A stretch of DNA of 64,000 nt from Ruminococcus sp. Phil11 (GCA_001940925.1 MSGZ01000022.1:1-64000); one strand, 5' to 3'. Shown: positions 8,059-18,087, counted from the first letter of the stretch. The notes: generated from the sequence alone by a model not told the origin. Numbers and translations are program-made.

Positions 8059-8463
8059 ATGAATGAAATGAATACAGGAAAAAGCCTTTTTATTGTGATC
8101 ACGGCGGTTTTGTTCGGCGGCATCATTCTTCTCTGCGGCCTGGATGCGTTCCTTGAATTACCGCTGTGCTTTGTGCTGTGGCTGGCTGTCGGATACGGCG
8201 CGACGGCACTGGCACATCTGATTGCAATGCTCGGATATCTGATCACGAAGAAGAATTACCTGAATATGCTTCTGGTGCTGTGTCCGGGGCTGCTGACGCT
8301 GATCTCGATCGGCTGGGCGATCCATGAGAGCCACAGCTTTATGGGCTATCTCGGGGCGGCAGTGATTGAGGTGCTGTTCACGCTCCCGTGCGGCGCAGCA
8401 TTCCTGTTCTGGCTGGTCGCCGTGATCCGCAAAAAGCTATCGCTTCGCGATCATGCCGGATGA
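8059..8463 (+). CDS. Small four-helix membrane protein
   Basis: I do not recognise this 134-residue protein. Four hydrophobic helices are predicted by eye at about residues 10-32, 35-55, 67-90 and 97-120, with a basic C-terminus (RKKLSLRDH). The frame is open further upstream, but GGGGAGGTG sits eight bases before ATG 8059, which fixes the start. It stands alone between divergent and convergent neighbours and ends at a bidirectional terminator shared with the glycogen operon. No catalytic or transport motif is visible. Confidence 0.72.
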   Translation: MNEMNTGKSLFIVITAVLFGGIILLCGLDAFLELPLCFVLWLAVGYGATALAHLIAMLGYLITKKNYLNMLLVLCPGLLTLISIGWAIHESHSFMGYLGAAVIEVLFTLPCGAAFLFWLVAVIRKKLSLRDHAG

Positions 8464-8488
8464 GGCGCAGATACAACAGAATCACAAA

Positions 8489-8524
8489 AAGGACGCCGAT
8501 GCAAATGATCGGCGTCCTTATTTG
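8489..8524. terminator. Bidirectional terminator
   Basis: Stem AAGGACGCCGAT / ATCGGCGTCCTT, 12 bp, between the membrane protein gene (+) and glgA (-). The same GGACGCYGA hairpin type recurs at 19536, 26478 and 38651. Confidence 0.85.
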
Positions 8525-8561
8525 ATTCATCATGCGGTTTGAGTCAGCACCCCGTTCCGGA

Positions 8562-9995
8562 TCACTGATTCCAGCTCTCCAGTTCCTTGTAAAGACCGAG
8601 GTAGAGCTCTGCGGAGGATGCCCAGCTGAAATCCTGCGACATCGCATTTTTGCGGATCTCCTCCCAGAACGGCTTATTCTCGTATGCACCCTTTGCGCGC
8701 AGGCACGCACCGAGCATATCATGCGCATTGTAGGTCTTGAACGTGAAGCCGGTCCCGTTTTCGCCGCCCGCATCCCGGACGGAATCGCGCAGGCCGCCGG
8801 TCTCTCTGACGATCGGGATAGTGCCGTAGCGCATCGCGTACATCTGCGCCAGACCGCAGGGCTCGCTCTGCGAGGGCATCAGGAACATATCGCAGCCCGC
8901 ATACAGTCTGCGGGAGAGCTGCGGATAGAAGCCGAGCGTCACGCTGACTGCCTTCGGATAACGCCATGCCATTTCCCGGAAGAAGTCCTCGTAGATCCGC
9001 TCACCGCTGCCGAGTACCGCGAAATGGAAGCCGTGCTGTACCATTTCCTCAAAGACATAGCGGATCAGGTCAATGCCCTTATGTGCGACAAACCGCGAGC
9101 AGATGCCGATCAGCGGCTGGTCGTCCTCAGGCAGCCCGAGCTCCTGCTGCAGTGCCCGCTTGCAGGCGAGCTTGCCCTTCGCGTCTCCGATGCCGTAATG
9201 CTTGTAGGGCGGGGTCAGTGCCTCGTCCGTTTCCGGATCATAGCTGTCCGTATCAATGCCGTTCAGGAAGCCTGTCAGCTTATACTGCTTGTTCGTCAGT
9301 GCGCGGTCAAGGCCGTGCGAATACCACGGATCGAGGATTTCCCACGCGTAGCTCGGGGAGACTGTCGTGATCTTGTCCGCCGTTTCGATTGCGCCCTTCA
9401 TCATGTTGACATTCCCGTCATATTCCAGCAGGTTCGCGTGATACATCGGGATGCCCATGAGCTCGTTCAGCACCTCCGTGCCGTACTTGCCCTGATAGGC
9501 GATGTTGTGGATCGTGAACACGGTATGGATCCGGTCATAGCCCTCCTGATACTTGTAGAAGATCTGGTAGTAGACCGGGGTCAGCGCGGTCTGCCAGTCA
9601 TTGCAGTTGATGATATCCGGCTTGAAGTCGATCACACGGAGCATTTCCAGGATCGCGCGGCTGAAGAACACAAAGCGCTCGCAGTCGTCATAAAAGCCGT
9701 AAATGCCGTCCCGCTTGAAGTAATACTCATTGTCGATGAAGTAATAGGTCACGCCCTGATACACCGCGGAGAAGATCCCGCAGTACTGCTTGCGCCATGC
9801 TACATCGACCGTGATCGAGGTGATGAAGGTCATGTCCTTGCGCATGTCCTCACCGATCGCTTTATACAGCGGGATGACGATGCGGCAGTCATGTCCCTTC
9901 AGGTTCAGCGCGTGCGGCAGAGCACCGGCAACGTCTGCCAGTCCGCCGGAAGCGACATAGGGTCTTGCTTCACTTGCTGCATATAAAATATTCAT
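8562..9995 (-). CDS. glgA: Glycogen synthase
   Basis: This 477-residue GT5 enzyme transfers glucose from ADP-glucose to the growing glycogen chain. It starts with MNILYAASEARP and has the SGGLADVAGALP loop at the sugar-nucleotide site, where the Lys of the canonical KTGGLAD motif is replaced (VASGGLAD). The C-terminal Rossmann half carries the conserved SEPCGLAQMYAMRYGTIPIVRETGG block with the catalytic Glu. Length is normal. It is the last gene of the glgB-glgC-glgD-glgA operon, 43 bases after glgD, with GGAGGGC before the ATG. Confidence 0.95.
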   Translation of the reverse strand: MNILYAASEARPYVASGGLADVAGALPHALNLKGHDCRIVIPLYKAIGEDMRKDMTFITSITVDVAWRKQYCGIFSAVYQGVTYYFIDNEYYFKRDGIYGFYDDCERFVFFSRAILEMLRVIDFKPDIINCNDWQTALTPVYYQIFYKYQEGYDRIHTVFTIHNIAYQGKYGTEVLNELMGIPMYHANLLEYDGNVNMMKGAIETADKITTVSPSYAWEILDPWYSHGLDRALTNKQYKLTGFLNGIDTDSYDPETDEALTPPYKHYGIGDAKGKLACKRALQQELGLPEDDQPLIGICSRFVAHKGIDLIRYVFEEMVQHGFHFAVLGSGERIYEDFFREMAWRYPKAVSVTLGFYPQLSRRLYAGCDMFLMPSQSEPCGLAQMYAMRYGTIPIVRETGGLRDSVRDAGGENGTGFTFKTYNAHDMLGACLRAKGAYENKPFWEEIRKNAMSQDFSWASSAELYLGLYKELESWNQ

Positions 9996-10038
9996 AGTTT
10001 GCCCTCCGTTTTCTGCGGCATCCGAAACGGGACGCCGG

Positions 10039-11163
10039 TCAGATTTCCGCGCCCTTTCCGATGAACAGCGGATAGCCGACGGAACCGGTCAGCACGCGTT
10101 CGTCCGCAATGATGACGTTCTTGTCCGTGATGACATTGCGGATCGAGCAGCGTTCTCCGATAACGCCCGACTGCGTGATGATGCTGTCCCGGACTGTTGA
10201 GCCCTTTCCGATCCGGACACCGCGGAACAGCACGCAGTTTTCGACCTTGCCCTCAATAATGCAGCCGTCTGCAATCAGTGAATTGCGGATATGCGATTCC
10301 AGCCCGAAGTGTACCGGTGCATTGTCCTTGGTCTTTGTATAGACCGGTGCATTCTTTGCGAAGATCGCATTGCGCTTTTCGGTATTCAGCAGATCGAGAT
10401 TTGCGGCAAAGTAGGAAGCCAGCGAGTCAATCCGCGCATAATACTTCTTGTGCTCATAGGCGAGGATTCTGTAGCCCGCATTCCGGTCAAGCAGGATATC
10501 CCTGCGCAGACTGGTACGGTTGCGGCTGATCGACTCCTTAACGATCTTCCGCAGGAAATCCCGGCTCATGATGTACATGTCCAGCCCGAGATTGCAGCTT
10601 CCTGTCATCGGCGGATTGACCATGACATCGTTCACAAAGCCGTCACCGCCGACACCGAACACGGTCGCCGCTGTGCCGCGGGTGTGGTCGTAATAACCCT
10701 TTGCATAGATCACGGTGATGTCCGCGCCGGCCTCGATATGTGCCTCGACCGCCGGACGGAAGTCAATGTTTGTGATGACATTGCAGTCCGACAGCACGAC
10801 ATAATCCGCATTGGAATGCTCCACAAAGCTCCATACGCTGCCGAGCGCATCCATTTTTCCTTGATAAATGGTCGAGCTGGTGTGGCTGTATGGCGGGAGC
10901 AGATGCAGACCGCCCTTCTTCCGGGCGAGATCCCACTCTCTGCCGGAGCCGACATGGTCCAGCAGCGAGCCGTAATTGCTCTTGGTGATGACACCGACCT
11001 GCGAGATGCCCGAATTGACGAAATTCGACAGCGGAAAGTCGATCAGCCGGTATCTGCCGCCGAACGGTACGGAACCCATGGTACGGTTCTTGGTGAGATC
11101 GAAAATAGCTTCATCATGGATGCTGGCAAATACCAGACCCAGAACATTCTGATTGATTCCCAT
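10039..11163 (-). CDS. glgD: ADP-glucose pyrophosphorylase subunit GlgD
   Basis: This 374-residue protein is the GlgD partner of GlgC. The fold matches nucleotidyltransferase plus C-terminal left-handed beta-helix, and [15 protein letters not shown] is conserved. The N-terminal GGxGxRL catalytic loop of GlgC is missing (VFASIHDEAIFDL in its place), so it should be regulatory rather than catalytic, as known for Gram-positive GlgD. The start is placed at ATG 11163 (MGINQN), directly after GGAGGTTTACC; an upstream in-frame start at 11193 overlaps the glgC stop and has no ribosome site. Confidence 0.93.
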   Translation of the reverse strand: MGINQNVLGLVFASIHDEAIFDLTKNRTMGSVPFGGRYRLIDFPLSNFVNSGISQVGVITKSNYGSLLDHVGSGREWDLARKKGGLHLLPPYSHTSSTIYQGKMDALGSVWSFVEHSNADYVVLSDCNVITNIDFRPAVEAHIEAGADITVIYAKGYYDHTRGTAATVFGVGGDGFVNDVMVNPPMTGSCNLGLDMYIMSRDFLRKIVKESISRNRTSLRRDILLDRNAGYRILAYEHKKYYARIDSLASYFAANLDLLNTEKRNAIFAKNAPVYTKTKDNAPVHFGLESHIRNSLIADGCIIEGKVENCVLFRGVRIGKGSTVRDSIITQSGVIGERCSIRNVITDKNVIIADERVLTGSVGYPLFIGKGAEI

Positions 11164-11189
11164 TGGTAAACCTCCGTTTTCCGCCGCGC

Positions 11190-12398
11190 TCAAATGGATT
11201 CGGACAGGATCTGCTTCGGCGCGACCTCTTTGCCTGCGCTGACTGTGATTCTGTGTCCGGTCACGGCGATGCCCCAGTTGTCACGGGCTTCTCCGACAAA
11301 TTCCGCCGGGTCTCTGCCGACATGCGCATTTTCCCCGATGACGCAGTCCTCACCGACGATCGCATACTCCACAACGGCACCCGCCTTGATGACGGTGCCC
11401 GGCATCACGACGCTGTAAAGCACCTTTGCGCCCTCCTCGATCGTTACGCCGCCGAAGATCACGGAGAAATCGACCTTGCCGTCAATGACGGAGCCCTCTG
11501 TGATCATCGAGTTCTCGATCTCTGCGGTCGCGCCGATATACTGCGGCGGCAGGTTGCTGTGCCGCGAATAGATGCGCCACGATTTGTCGTAAAGATTCAG
11601 CGGCTCTGCCGGTGCCAGCAGGTCCATGTTGGCGTCCCAGAGCGAATCCAGCGTGCCGACGTCCTTCCAGTAGCCCTCAAAGGTGTAGGCATACAGCCGC
11701 TCGCCGTTGCTGAGCATGGACGGGATGATGTCCTTGCCGAAATCCTTGGAGCCGGTGTTTGCGTTCTCGTTTTCGATCAGATACTTTTTCAGCTTCGACC
11801 ATGTGAACACGTAAATGCCCATGGAAGCCAGCGTCGATTTCGGCTCTGCGGGCTTTTCCACAAAGTCCGTGACGCGCATTTCCTCATCGCAGATCATGAT
11901 GCCCATGCGGGACGCTTCCGAACGCGGCACATCCAGCACGGCAATCGTCAGATCGGCCTTCTGCCGCTTATGGTAATCGACCATTTTCGCATAGTCCATC
12001 TTGTAGATGTGGTCACCGCCCAGTACGACCACGTATTCCGGGTCATAGCGTTCGATAAAGCTGATATTCTGATAGATCGCATTCGCGGTGCCTTCGTACC
12101 ACGATGCGCCGGAATTGCTCTCGTAAGGCGGCAGTACATGCACGCCGCCGTTCATGCGGTCAAGATCCCACGGCTCTCCGTTGCCGATGTACTCATTGAG
12201 CACGAGCGGCTGATACTGCGTCAGAACGCCGACCGTGTCAATGCCGGAGTTCGTGCAGTTGGAAAGCGGGAAGTCGATCAGCCGGTATTTGCCGCCGAAC
12301 GGCACGGCCGGCTTGGCCATATCCTTTGTCAGCGCATAGAGTCTGCTGCCCTGTCCGCCTGCAAGGAGCATTGCTACGACTTCTTTTTTTGTATTCAT
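11190..12398 (-). CDS. glgC: ADP-glucose pyrophosphorylase catalytic subunit
   Basis: This 402-residue enzyme makes ADP-glucose from glucose-1-phosphate and ATP, the committed step of glycogen synthesis. It has the intact [13 protein letters not shown] loop, [18 protein letters not shown] metal site and FVEKP substrate site, then a hexapeptide beta-helix domain. It sits between glgB (20 bases upstream) and glgD (26 bases downstream) on the minus strand; the pair presumably forms a heterotetramer, as in other Firmicutes. Confidence 0.95.
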   Translation of the reverse strand: MNTKKEVVAMLLAGGQGSRLYALTKDMAKPAVPFGGKYRLIDFPLSNCTNSGIDTVGVLTQYQPLVLNEYIGNGEPWDLDRMNGGVHVLPPYESNSGASWYEGTANAIYQNISFIERYDPEYVVVLGGDHIYKMDYAKMVDYHKRQKADLTIAVLDVPRSEASRMGIMICDEEMRVTDFVEKPAEPKSTLASMGIYVFTWSKLKKYLIENENANTGSKDFGKDIIPSMLSNGERLYAYTFEGYWKDVGTLDSLWDANMDLLAPAEPLNLYDKSWRIYSRHSNLPPQYIGATAEIENSMITEGSVIDGKVDFSVIFGGVTIEEGAKVLYSVVMPGTVIKAGAVVEYAIVGEDCVIGENAHVGRDPAEFVGEARDNWGIAVTGHRITVSAGKEVAPKQILSESI

Positions 12399-12418
12399 AA
12401 GGTGAACGCCTCCTTCAG

Positions 12419-14578
12419 TTATGCTTTTCCGCCCTTTGCAGTCGTCTTTTTTGTACGCTTGGGCTTATCTGCGGCGGCCGGTGTTTCCTCCGCCTTCTTT
12501 GTGCGGGTGTGCTTCGGCTTTTCCTCGGTGACCGGAGCAGCTTCCGCCTTTTTCGTGCGGGTGCGCTTCGGTTTTTCCTCGGTGACCGGAGCAGCTTCCG
12601 CCTTTTTCGTGCGGGTACGCTTCGGCTTTTCCTCTTTGACCGGCTCCGTCTCTGCCTTCTTTGTGCGCGCCTTTTTCGGCGTATACCTGTAATACTGCAC
12701 CGAAAGCGGCGGCAGCGTCAGTGCGGCGGACTGGTCAAAGCCGTGCATCGGAACTTCCTCGGACTGCACCTTTTTCAGTGCCGTACCGCTTCCGCCGAAG
12801 CTTTCCGCGTCGGAATCGAATACCAGTGTATAGGTGCCTGCATACGGCACGCCGATCCGGTAGTCCTCTCTGCCGACCGGAACGAAATTGCAGACCGCGA
12901 TGATCTCATTGCCGCTGTCGTCAATGCGGCGGAATGCGATCACGCTCTGCCGGTAATCGTCATTGGAGATCCAGCTAAAGCCTTTCCACGAGTCGTCGTT
13001 TTCCCAGAGCGGCGGCGTCTCACGGTAGAACCTGTTGAGTGCCTTGGAAAATTCCAGCAGCGTACTGTGATTCGGATAATCCAGCATGAACCACTCGAGC
13101 CCTGTCTCGAAATTCCATTCTCTCCGCTGGCCGAACTCCTGTCCCATAAAGAGCAGCTTCTTGCCGGGATGCGCGAACATATAGCACAGGAATGCGCGGT
13201 AGGACGCGAATTTCTGCTCATCGTTCCCGGGCATCTTCTCGATCATCGAACATTTGCCGTGCACGATCTCGTCATGAGAGATCGGCAGGACATAGTTCTC
13301 GGAGAAGCAGTAGAAGAACGAGAAGGTCAGCTTGTCGTGATTGAATGCGCGGTACAGCGGATCCATGGACATATACGTGAGCATATCGTTCATCCAGCCC
13401 ATGTTCCACTTGAAATTGAAGCCCAGTCCGCCGATGTCGGTCGGCTTTGTGACGAGCGGCCACGCCGTTGATTCTTCGGCGATCATCAGCACATCGGGGT
13501 GCCGTGCAAAGACCGCTTCATTGAGCTGCTTCAAGAAATCAACAGCTTCAAGATTCTCTCTGCCGCCGTTGACATTCGGACGCCATTCGCCGTCTCTGCG
13601 GTCGTAGTCCAGATACAGCATGGACGCAACGGCATCCACGCGCAGGCCGTCGATGTGGAACGAATCCAGCCACCAGCACGCCGAGGAGATCAGGAACGAG
13701 CGGACCTCCGGGCGGCCGTAATCGAATACTCTGGTGCCCCAGCCCTTGTGCTCGCGCTTGAGCGGGTCGGTGTATTCGTATAAGCAGGCACCGTCAAATT
13801 CATAGAGCCCCTGTTCATCCTTCGGGAAATGCGCCGGCACCCAGTCCAGAATGACGCCGATGCCCGCCTGATGGAACAGGTCGATCATCTGCCGGAAATC
13901 GTCCGGCGTGCCGAAGCGTGAGGTCGGGGCGAAATAGCCCGTGACCTGATAGCCCCATGAGCCGTCAAACGGATACTCCGTCAGCGGCATGAACTCGATA
14001 TGCGTATAGGACAGCTCCTTCATATACGGGATGATCTGCTTTGCAAATTCCGTATAGCTGAACGGATTGCCGTCCTCATAGGTGCGCCATGAGCTGAAGT
14101 GCACCTCGTAAATGTTCATCGGGGATTTGTAGACATTTGTCTCTGCCTTCTGCTTCTGCCACTTCGCGTCCTTCCAGCGGTAGGACGATTCATACAGCTT
14201 TGTCGCATTCTGCGGCGCAGTCTCATAATGCGTGCCGTAGGGATCGTTTTTCAGAATGACCTCTCCGGACTTGGTGAGGATGCTGTATTTATAAAGCGTG
14301 TACGGCGGGAGCTGATCCAGTGCAGCCTCCCAGATGCCGTTCGCGACGGGCAGCATGGTGTTGACAGAACGGTTCCATTCATTGAAATCACCGACGACTG
14401 AAACATCAACAGCATTCGGTGCCCAGACACGGAATACAGTTTTTGCAATACCGTCCCGCACCTCGGTATGTGCGCCGAAGAAGTGCTGCGCTTCATAGTT
14501 CCTGCCCTCGAAGAACAGGTGCAGCGGATACGCATTCGGGTTCTGCTCCGCGCTTTGACGATTCTGTTCAGTATTCAT
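12419..14578 (-). CDS. glgB: Glycogen branching enzyme with basic repeat tail
   Basis: This 719-residue GH13 enzyme makes alpha-1,6 branches in glycogen. An N-terminal CBM48 domain ([20 protein letters not shown]) is followed by a TIM barrel with [11 protein letters not shown] (nucleophile Asp), MIAEESTAW (acid/base Glu) and ISHDEIVHG (third Asp), and a C-terminal beta domain ending near residue 634. Residues 635-719 are an added tail made of near-identical 18-residue units with the core [11 protein letters not shown], rich in Lys, Pro, Ala and Glu and resembling histone H1 or an AT-hook-rich tail. Such a tail is not part of normal GlgB. It is the first gene of the glycogen operon. Confidence 0.95.
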   Translation of the reverse strand: MNTEQNRQSAEQNPNAYPLHLFFEGRNYEAQHFFGAHTEVRDGIAKTVFRVWAPNAVDVSVVGDFNEWNRSVNTMLPVANGIWEAALDQLPPYTLYKYSILTKSGEVILKNDPYGTHYETAPQNATKLYESSYRWKDAKWQKQKAETNVYKSPMNIYEVHFSSWRTYEDGNPFSYTEFAKQIIPYMKELSYTHIEFMPLTEYPFDGSWGYQVTGYFAPTSRFGTPDDFRQMIDLFHQAGIGVILDWVPAHFPKDEQGLYEFDGACLYEYTDPLKREHKGWGTRVFDYGRPEVRSFLISSACWWLDSFHIDGLRVDAVASMLYLDYDRRDGEWRPNVNGGRENLEAVDFLKQLNEAVFARHPDVLMIAEESTAWPLVTKPTDIGGLGFNFKWNMGWMNDMLTYMSMDPLYRAFNHDKLTFSFFYCFSENYVLPISHDEIVHGKCSMIEKMPGNDEQKFASYRAFLCYMFAHPGKKLLFMGQEFGQRREWNFETGLEWFMLDYPNHSTLLEFSKALNRFYRETPPLWENDDSWKGFSWISNDDYRQSVIAFRRIDDSGNEIIAVCNFVPVGREDYRIGVPYAGTYTLVFDSDAESFGGSGTALKKVQSEEVPMHGFDQSAALTLPPLSVQYYRYTPKKARTKKAETEPVKEEKPKRTRTKKAEAAPVTEEKPKRTRTKKAEAAPVTEEKPKHTRTKKAEETPAAADKPKRTKKTTAKGGKA
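12521..12682 (-). repeat. 54-bp tandem repeat encoding GlgB tail
   Basis: Three units with a period of exactly 54 bp begin at 12521, 12575 and 12629 (each with TTCCTC at the start on the + strand). The first two are nearly identical, the third has diverged. They encode the 18-residue units of the GlgB tail. Confidence 0.85.
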
Positions 14579-15083
14579 GTGTTCCTCCTAAAAACGGCTC
14601 CGGCAGCGGGTGCCGGACGTTTCCTCAAAATAACTTCCCGAACGGCATTTGTTTGCTGATGAATCTCGTGCACTTTGCGCAAAATCGAAGTGCGTGCCAA
14701 TATGCCGTATATACATTTTACCATAGAATTGCCCAAACTGCAAGTGTTTTTGCAATTTAAGGGAAATTTCGGAGATTCGGCCAATTTTCAGGCGGAGTTT
14801 TGTATATATTGACAACAGTAAAGCGCGAACTTGAAAAAAATCTGCGAATATTCAACGAATTGTTTTCTGAGCAGAACAAATTGCAGCGGAAATCGCGCAG
14901 ATACGGCGCGTTTATTCCGGCAGGGTATACAAAAATATACCGGCAATTTTTTTATATTTTCTATGCGGTGCATTCAGCCGCGATCCGGCATTTTTGTAAA
15001 ATATCATCCTGAATTTACTGCGCGTTAAATCCGTGCTGTCCGGACGGCATCCCGCATTTCTATGATACCGCATTTTTTTTGAT
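14579..15083. other. Intergenic region upstream of glgB, downstream of spoIIE
   Basis: It holds the glgB leader and promoter near 14715-14743. The remaining 340 bases are AT-rich with a stray TTGACA near 14809 and no start/ribosome-site pair. I see no credible gene. No clear terminator for spoIIE was found beyond a T-rich tract near 15066. Confidence 0.5.
14715..14743 (-). promoter_or_regulatory. Promoter for glgBCDA operon
   Basis: Minus-strand TTGCAG (14738-14743), 17-base spacer, TAAAAT (14715-14720), giving a leader of about 130 bases before the glgB ATG. Confidence 0.65.
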
Positions 15084-17321
15084 TCATGCATCGGAAACGG
15101 CTGCCGAAACGGCCGCGGCCAGCACGGTCACATCGTCCTTCGGATCGCCCTTTGCGCTGCGCGTCGCCTTGGCACAGACCGCGTGCGCCATGGTCTGCAG
15201 GTCTCCGCCTTTGGTCATCGCCTGCCGGATATACGGGAACAGTGCTTCGTCCAGACCGTCCGTCAGCAGGCAGAGCATGTCTCCGCGCTCCAGCTGCATG
15301 ACGGTCGTGAACGGCTCCGCATCCGGCAGAATGCCGATCGGGTCAGTCGCCGCCTGAAACAGCGTGATGCGTCCCGCATGGCGGATGAACGTCGGGCCTG
15401 CGCCGTATTTGTACAGCGTGACGGTCGCGGTCTCCGTGCAGATCTTTGCGACATCGAGCGTTGCAAAGCGTTCCTCGCCGGAGCGTGTCATCATCAGCGC
15501 ATTGATCATGCGTGCGGCCTCTTTGCACTCCATGCCGGACTGGACAAGCTGCCGGAAATCGGAAAGCACGATCTTCGCGTCGAGCGCGGCGCGCCGGCCG
15601 GAGCCCATGCCGTCGGAGACCGCGAGATAAAAATCGCCGTCGCCGTCCGTGAAGGTATCAAAGCAGTCGCCGCAGGGCTCGTCCTCATGCACCGCGCACT
15701 GTGCCGCCGCCGTCGTGACGCAGTATCCGCCCGCCGTGCGCAGCAGGAGCCGCTGTTCGTCTCCGGCGGATTCCGCACAGCAGAAGGACAGCGGCTTTTG
15801 CAGGGCTTCGGACAGGCAGTCCGCGATCAGCTCCGGGTCGAGCTCGGCGTCCCTGTCCGCATAGAGCTCGATCAGCATCCGCGCATTGCCGCCGGTCGAG
15901 ACGGCAGCCGCCCGCACCGGGATCCCGCAGCGTTCCAGCGCATCGGAGACGAAACGCGTCAGCTCCCGGTGATAGGTTTTCTGCGGCGGCTGCACCGCAC
16001 GGCTGAGCAGTGCCTCGGTGATCTGCATTTGCGAAAACAGCAGCTTCTGCGATTCCCGCAGCCGCGCCGTCAATGTTCTGGCGGTCAGCTCCTGCCGTTT
16101 GGTTTTGGTGAATTCCGCCGTTACACGGTCGGGCTGGACACAGTTGAACGGTGCTTTCAGCTTTGCAGAGGGTGCCTCCTCCGCAAGCCGCCGGAAGCAC
16201 CGCGCCGCTTCGTCGTCGCCGCTTTCCCAGCAGAGTGCCCTGCTCCGGCACCGGCTGCATACGGTCTCGCAGACGCGCGCGGCGGGATCGGCGGCGGTCT
16301 CCCCTGCGTTCATCAGTCCCGCGATCCGTTCCGCGTCACCGCGCACCCCGGCGATCGACTGCGAAAGAAACTGCATCCGCGCTTCGGTCAGTGCGGCGAG
16401 GTCGGCACCGGAATCGCTCCACTGCAGGAGCCTGTCCGCAAGCTGTGCGGCCGGCAGGATCAGGAAGCCGAGCCCGCCGATCAGTCCGCCGACCCATGCG
16501 CCGGAGATCTCCGCACTCTGCCGGGAGAGGATCAGCCCGGCCGCGCCGATCGCCTGAAAGACCAGATAGAGCATCCCGGCGGAGTGACCCGCGAGGCATC
16601 CGGCGGCGAAGCCTGCGGCGGGGAGCATTGCCGCATAGCCTGCCGTTCCGGTATCGGCGAGCATGAGCGCGAGTGCGGAGAGCGTCCCGCAGATCATGCC
16701 GCCGCCTGTTCTGTACCGCTTGGCGGCGGTCAGTGTGACAAACGCGGCCAGCATCTCCCCGAAGCCGACGCGCATCAGCCGGACGGCGCACAGTGCCGCA
16801 ACGCAGAATACATAGCAGGCGGCAAACGGGAGCCTGTCAGCCTCATGCAGCCGCACCGGCAGACCTGTCCCGAAGCGCGTCATGACCTGCCGGATGCACC
16901 ATGCCAGCACGCCCGCGAGAATGCTCCCGCAGATCCACGGGATCCAGCCGGTGCCGTTGATAAGTCCGGCCAGCGCGAAGATCACGGCGGAAATGAAGGT
17001 GCTCCCCGCCGCGAGCATGGCAGAGGTTTTCGCGCCGGGCTGAATGCCGAGGATCCAGCGGAGCACGGCAGTCACCGCGACGGCGCAGAGCAGCGCGGGC
17101 TGCTTCTGCAGCAGACCGGTCAGCGCGTAGGACGCGGCACTTCCGGCGAGCACGGCGGCACCGCAGGCCGGGGATACCGCCGCCGCCAGTGCCGTATTGA
17201 GCGGCACGGACATGCCGTTGAGCTGTACGGTTGCCAGCAGGCAGGCGGCGACCCCGCAGCCGGTCACCTTTGCGGCGTAGCGGACACGGGGCTCCGTGCG
17301 CAGTTCGTTCCATTCGATCAT
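15084..17321 (-). CDS. spoIIE: Stage II sporulation protein E
   Basis: This 745-residue membrane phosphatase dephosphorylates SpoIIAA to switch on sigma-F in the forespore. Roughly the first 320 residues form a bundle of hydrophobic helices, followed by a linker with the CETVCSRCRSRALCW Cys motif typical of SpoIIE, and a C-terminal PP2C domain with AVSDGMGSG (567-575) and the DDVTV metal Asp pair (729-730). The frame extends upstream, but AGAGGAATGG before ATG 17321 (MIEWNEL) sets the start. Length is close to the B. subtilis protein (827). A Spo0A box lies upstream. Confidence 0.9.
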   Translation of the reverse strand: MIEWNELRTEPRVRYAAKVTGCGVAACLLATVQLNGMSVPLNTALAAAVSPACGAAVLAGSAASYALTGLLQKQPALLCAVAVTAVLRWILGIQPGAKTSAMLAAGSTFISAVIFALAGLINGTGWIPWICGSILAGVLAWCIRQVMTRFGTGLPVRLHEADRLPFAACYVFCVAALCAVRLMRVGFGEMLAAFVTLTAAKRYRTGGGMICGTLSALALMLADTGTAGYAAMLPAAGFAAGCLAGHSAGMLYLVFQAIGAAGLILSRQSAEISGAWVGGLIGGLGFLILPAAQLADRLLQWSDSGADLAALTEARMQFLSQSIAGVRGDAERIAGLMNAGETAADPAARVCETVCSRCRSRALCWESGDDEAARCFRRLAEEAPSAKLKAPFNCVQPDRVTAEFTKTKRQELTARTLTARLRESQKLLFSQMQITEALLSRAVQPPQKTYHRELTRFVSDALERCGIPVRAAAVSTGGNARMLIELYADRDAELDPELIADCLSEALQKPLSFCCAESAGDEQRLLLRTAGGYCVTTAAAQCAVHEDEPCGDCFDTFTDGDGDFYLAVSDGMGSGRRAALDAKIVLSDFRQLVQSGMECKEAARMINALMMTRSGEERFATLDVAKICTETATVTLYKYGAGPTFIRHAGRITLFQAATDPIGILPDAEPFTTVMQLERGDMLCLLTDGLDEALFPYIRQAMTKGGDLQTMAHAVCAKATRSAKGDPKDDVTVLAAAVSAAVSDA

Positions 17322-17364
17322 GAAAAACCATTCCTCTCTTTTGCGGTATATATCTGTATCTGTT

Positions 17365-17398
17365 ATTATACCGCAGAGAATTTGCAGAAGATGTCGAA
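17365..17398 (-). promoter_or_regulatory. Spo0A-type promoter of spoIIE
   Basis: A perfect 0A box TGTCGAA (17392-17398, read on +) is 21 bases from a minus-strand TATAAT (17365-17370), with no normal -35 at 17 bases. Spo0A-activated promoters characteristically have an over-long spacer with a 0A box at the -35 position. Confidence 0.6.
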
Positions 17399-17447
17399 GC
17401 AATGCCTGCACGCAGTCAGAAAGCGAAAACCGATCGTAAAACATATC

Positions 17448-17473
17448 TGAAATTTTTTCGCTTTCGCTTCGAT
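17448..17473 (+). promoter_or_regulatory. Possible ECF autoregulatory promoter
   Basis: TGAAAT-N16-CGAT resembles the ECF pattern TGAAAC-N16-CGTA and lies about 65 bases before the sigma gene. Weak match. Confidence 0.3.
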
Positions 17474-17535
17474 TTTTCCGCCCGAAACGGTACTAATGAT
17501 TGAAAGCACATCAAACCCCGGAAGGAGGGAACAGC

Positions 17536-18087
17536 ATGGATCAGGGAGAAAGCAGCTACCGCCGGTTTCTCGCGGGCGACAATGAGGGTCTGCATGAGAT
17601 CGTCTGCGCGTACCGCACCGGCCTGATGCTCTATCTGCACAGCATTGTCCGGAATATCCATACCGCAGAGGAGCTGACCGAGGATACATTCTACGAACTG
17701 CTGCGGAAGCGGCCGCGGTTTTCCGGCAAAAGCTCCTTCAAAACATGGCTCTATGCGATCGGGCATCATGTCGCCGCGAAATATCTGCGGAAGCATACAA
17801 AGCACAGCGAGGTCCCGCTGGAATCGCAGGAATCCCTTGCAGATGCAGACGATCTCGAACGCAGCATCATCCGGAGCGAGCAGAAACGGATGCTGCATCA
17901 CGCGATGCGGCGGCTGAATCCTGCATACAGGCAGGTGCTGTTTCTCAGTTATTTTGAGGGCTTCAGCAATGCGGAGGCGGCAGAGATCCTGCACAAATCA
18001 GAACGGCAGCTCCGCGATCTGCTGTATCATGCGAAAAAAGCACTGAAAACCGAACTGGAAAGGAGCGGCTTTGAATATGAAGACTGA
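17536..18087 (+). CDS. ECF RNA polymerase sigma factor
   Basis: This 183-residue protein has sigma region 2 (NIHTAEELTEDTFYELLRK, then FSGKSSFKTWLYAIGHHVAAKYLR) and region 4 HTH (LNPAYRQVLFLSYFEGFSNAEAAEILHKS) and no region 3, as in the sigma-70 ECF group. GGAAGGAGGG lies before ATG 17536. The stop overlaps the start of a single-helix membrane protein by 11 bases, the usual sigma/anti-sigma arrangement. The signal it answers to cannot be read from the sequence. Confidence 0.9.
   Translation: MDQGESSYRRFLAGDNEGLHEIVCAYRTGLMLYLHSIVRNIHTAEELTEDTFYELLRKRPRFSGKSSFKTWLYAIGHHVAAKYLRKHTKHSEVPLESQESLADADDLERSIIRSEQKRMLHHAMRRLNPAYRQVLFLSYFEGFSNAEAAEILHKSERQLRDLLYHAKKALKTELERSGFEYED

Noticed and set aside
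12481-12682. 54-bp periodic repeat as a CRISPR array
   Set aside because: Units are contiguous without spacers and are in frame within glgB.
15183-17450. Plus-strand open frame of 755 codons opposite spoIIE
   Set aside because: Arg/Gln/His-rich shadow of a GC-rich gene, while SpoIIE motifs are clear on the other strand.
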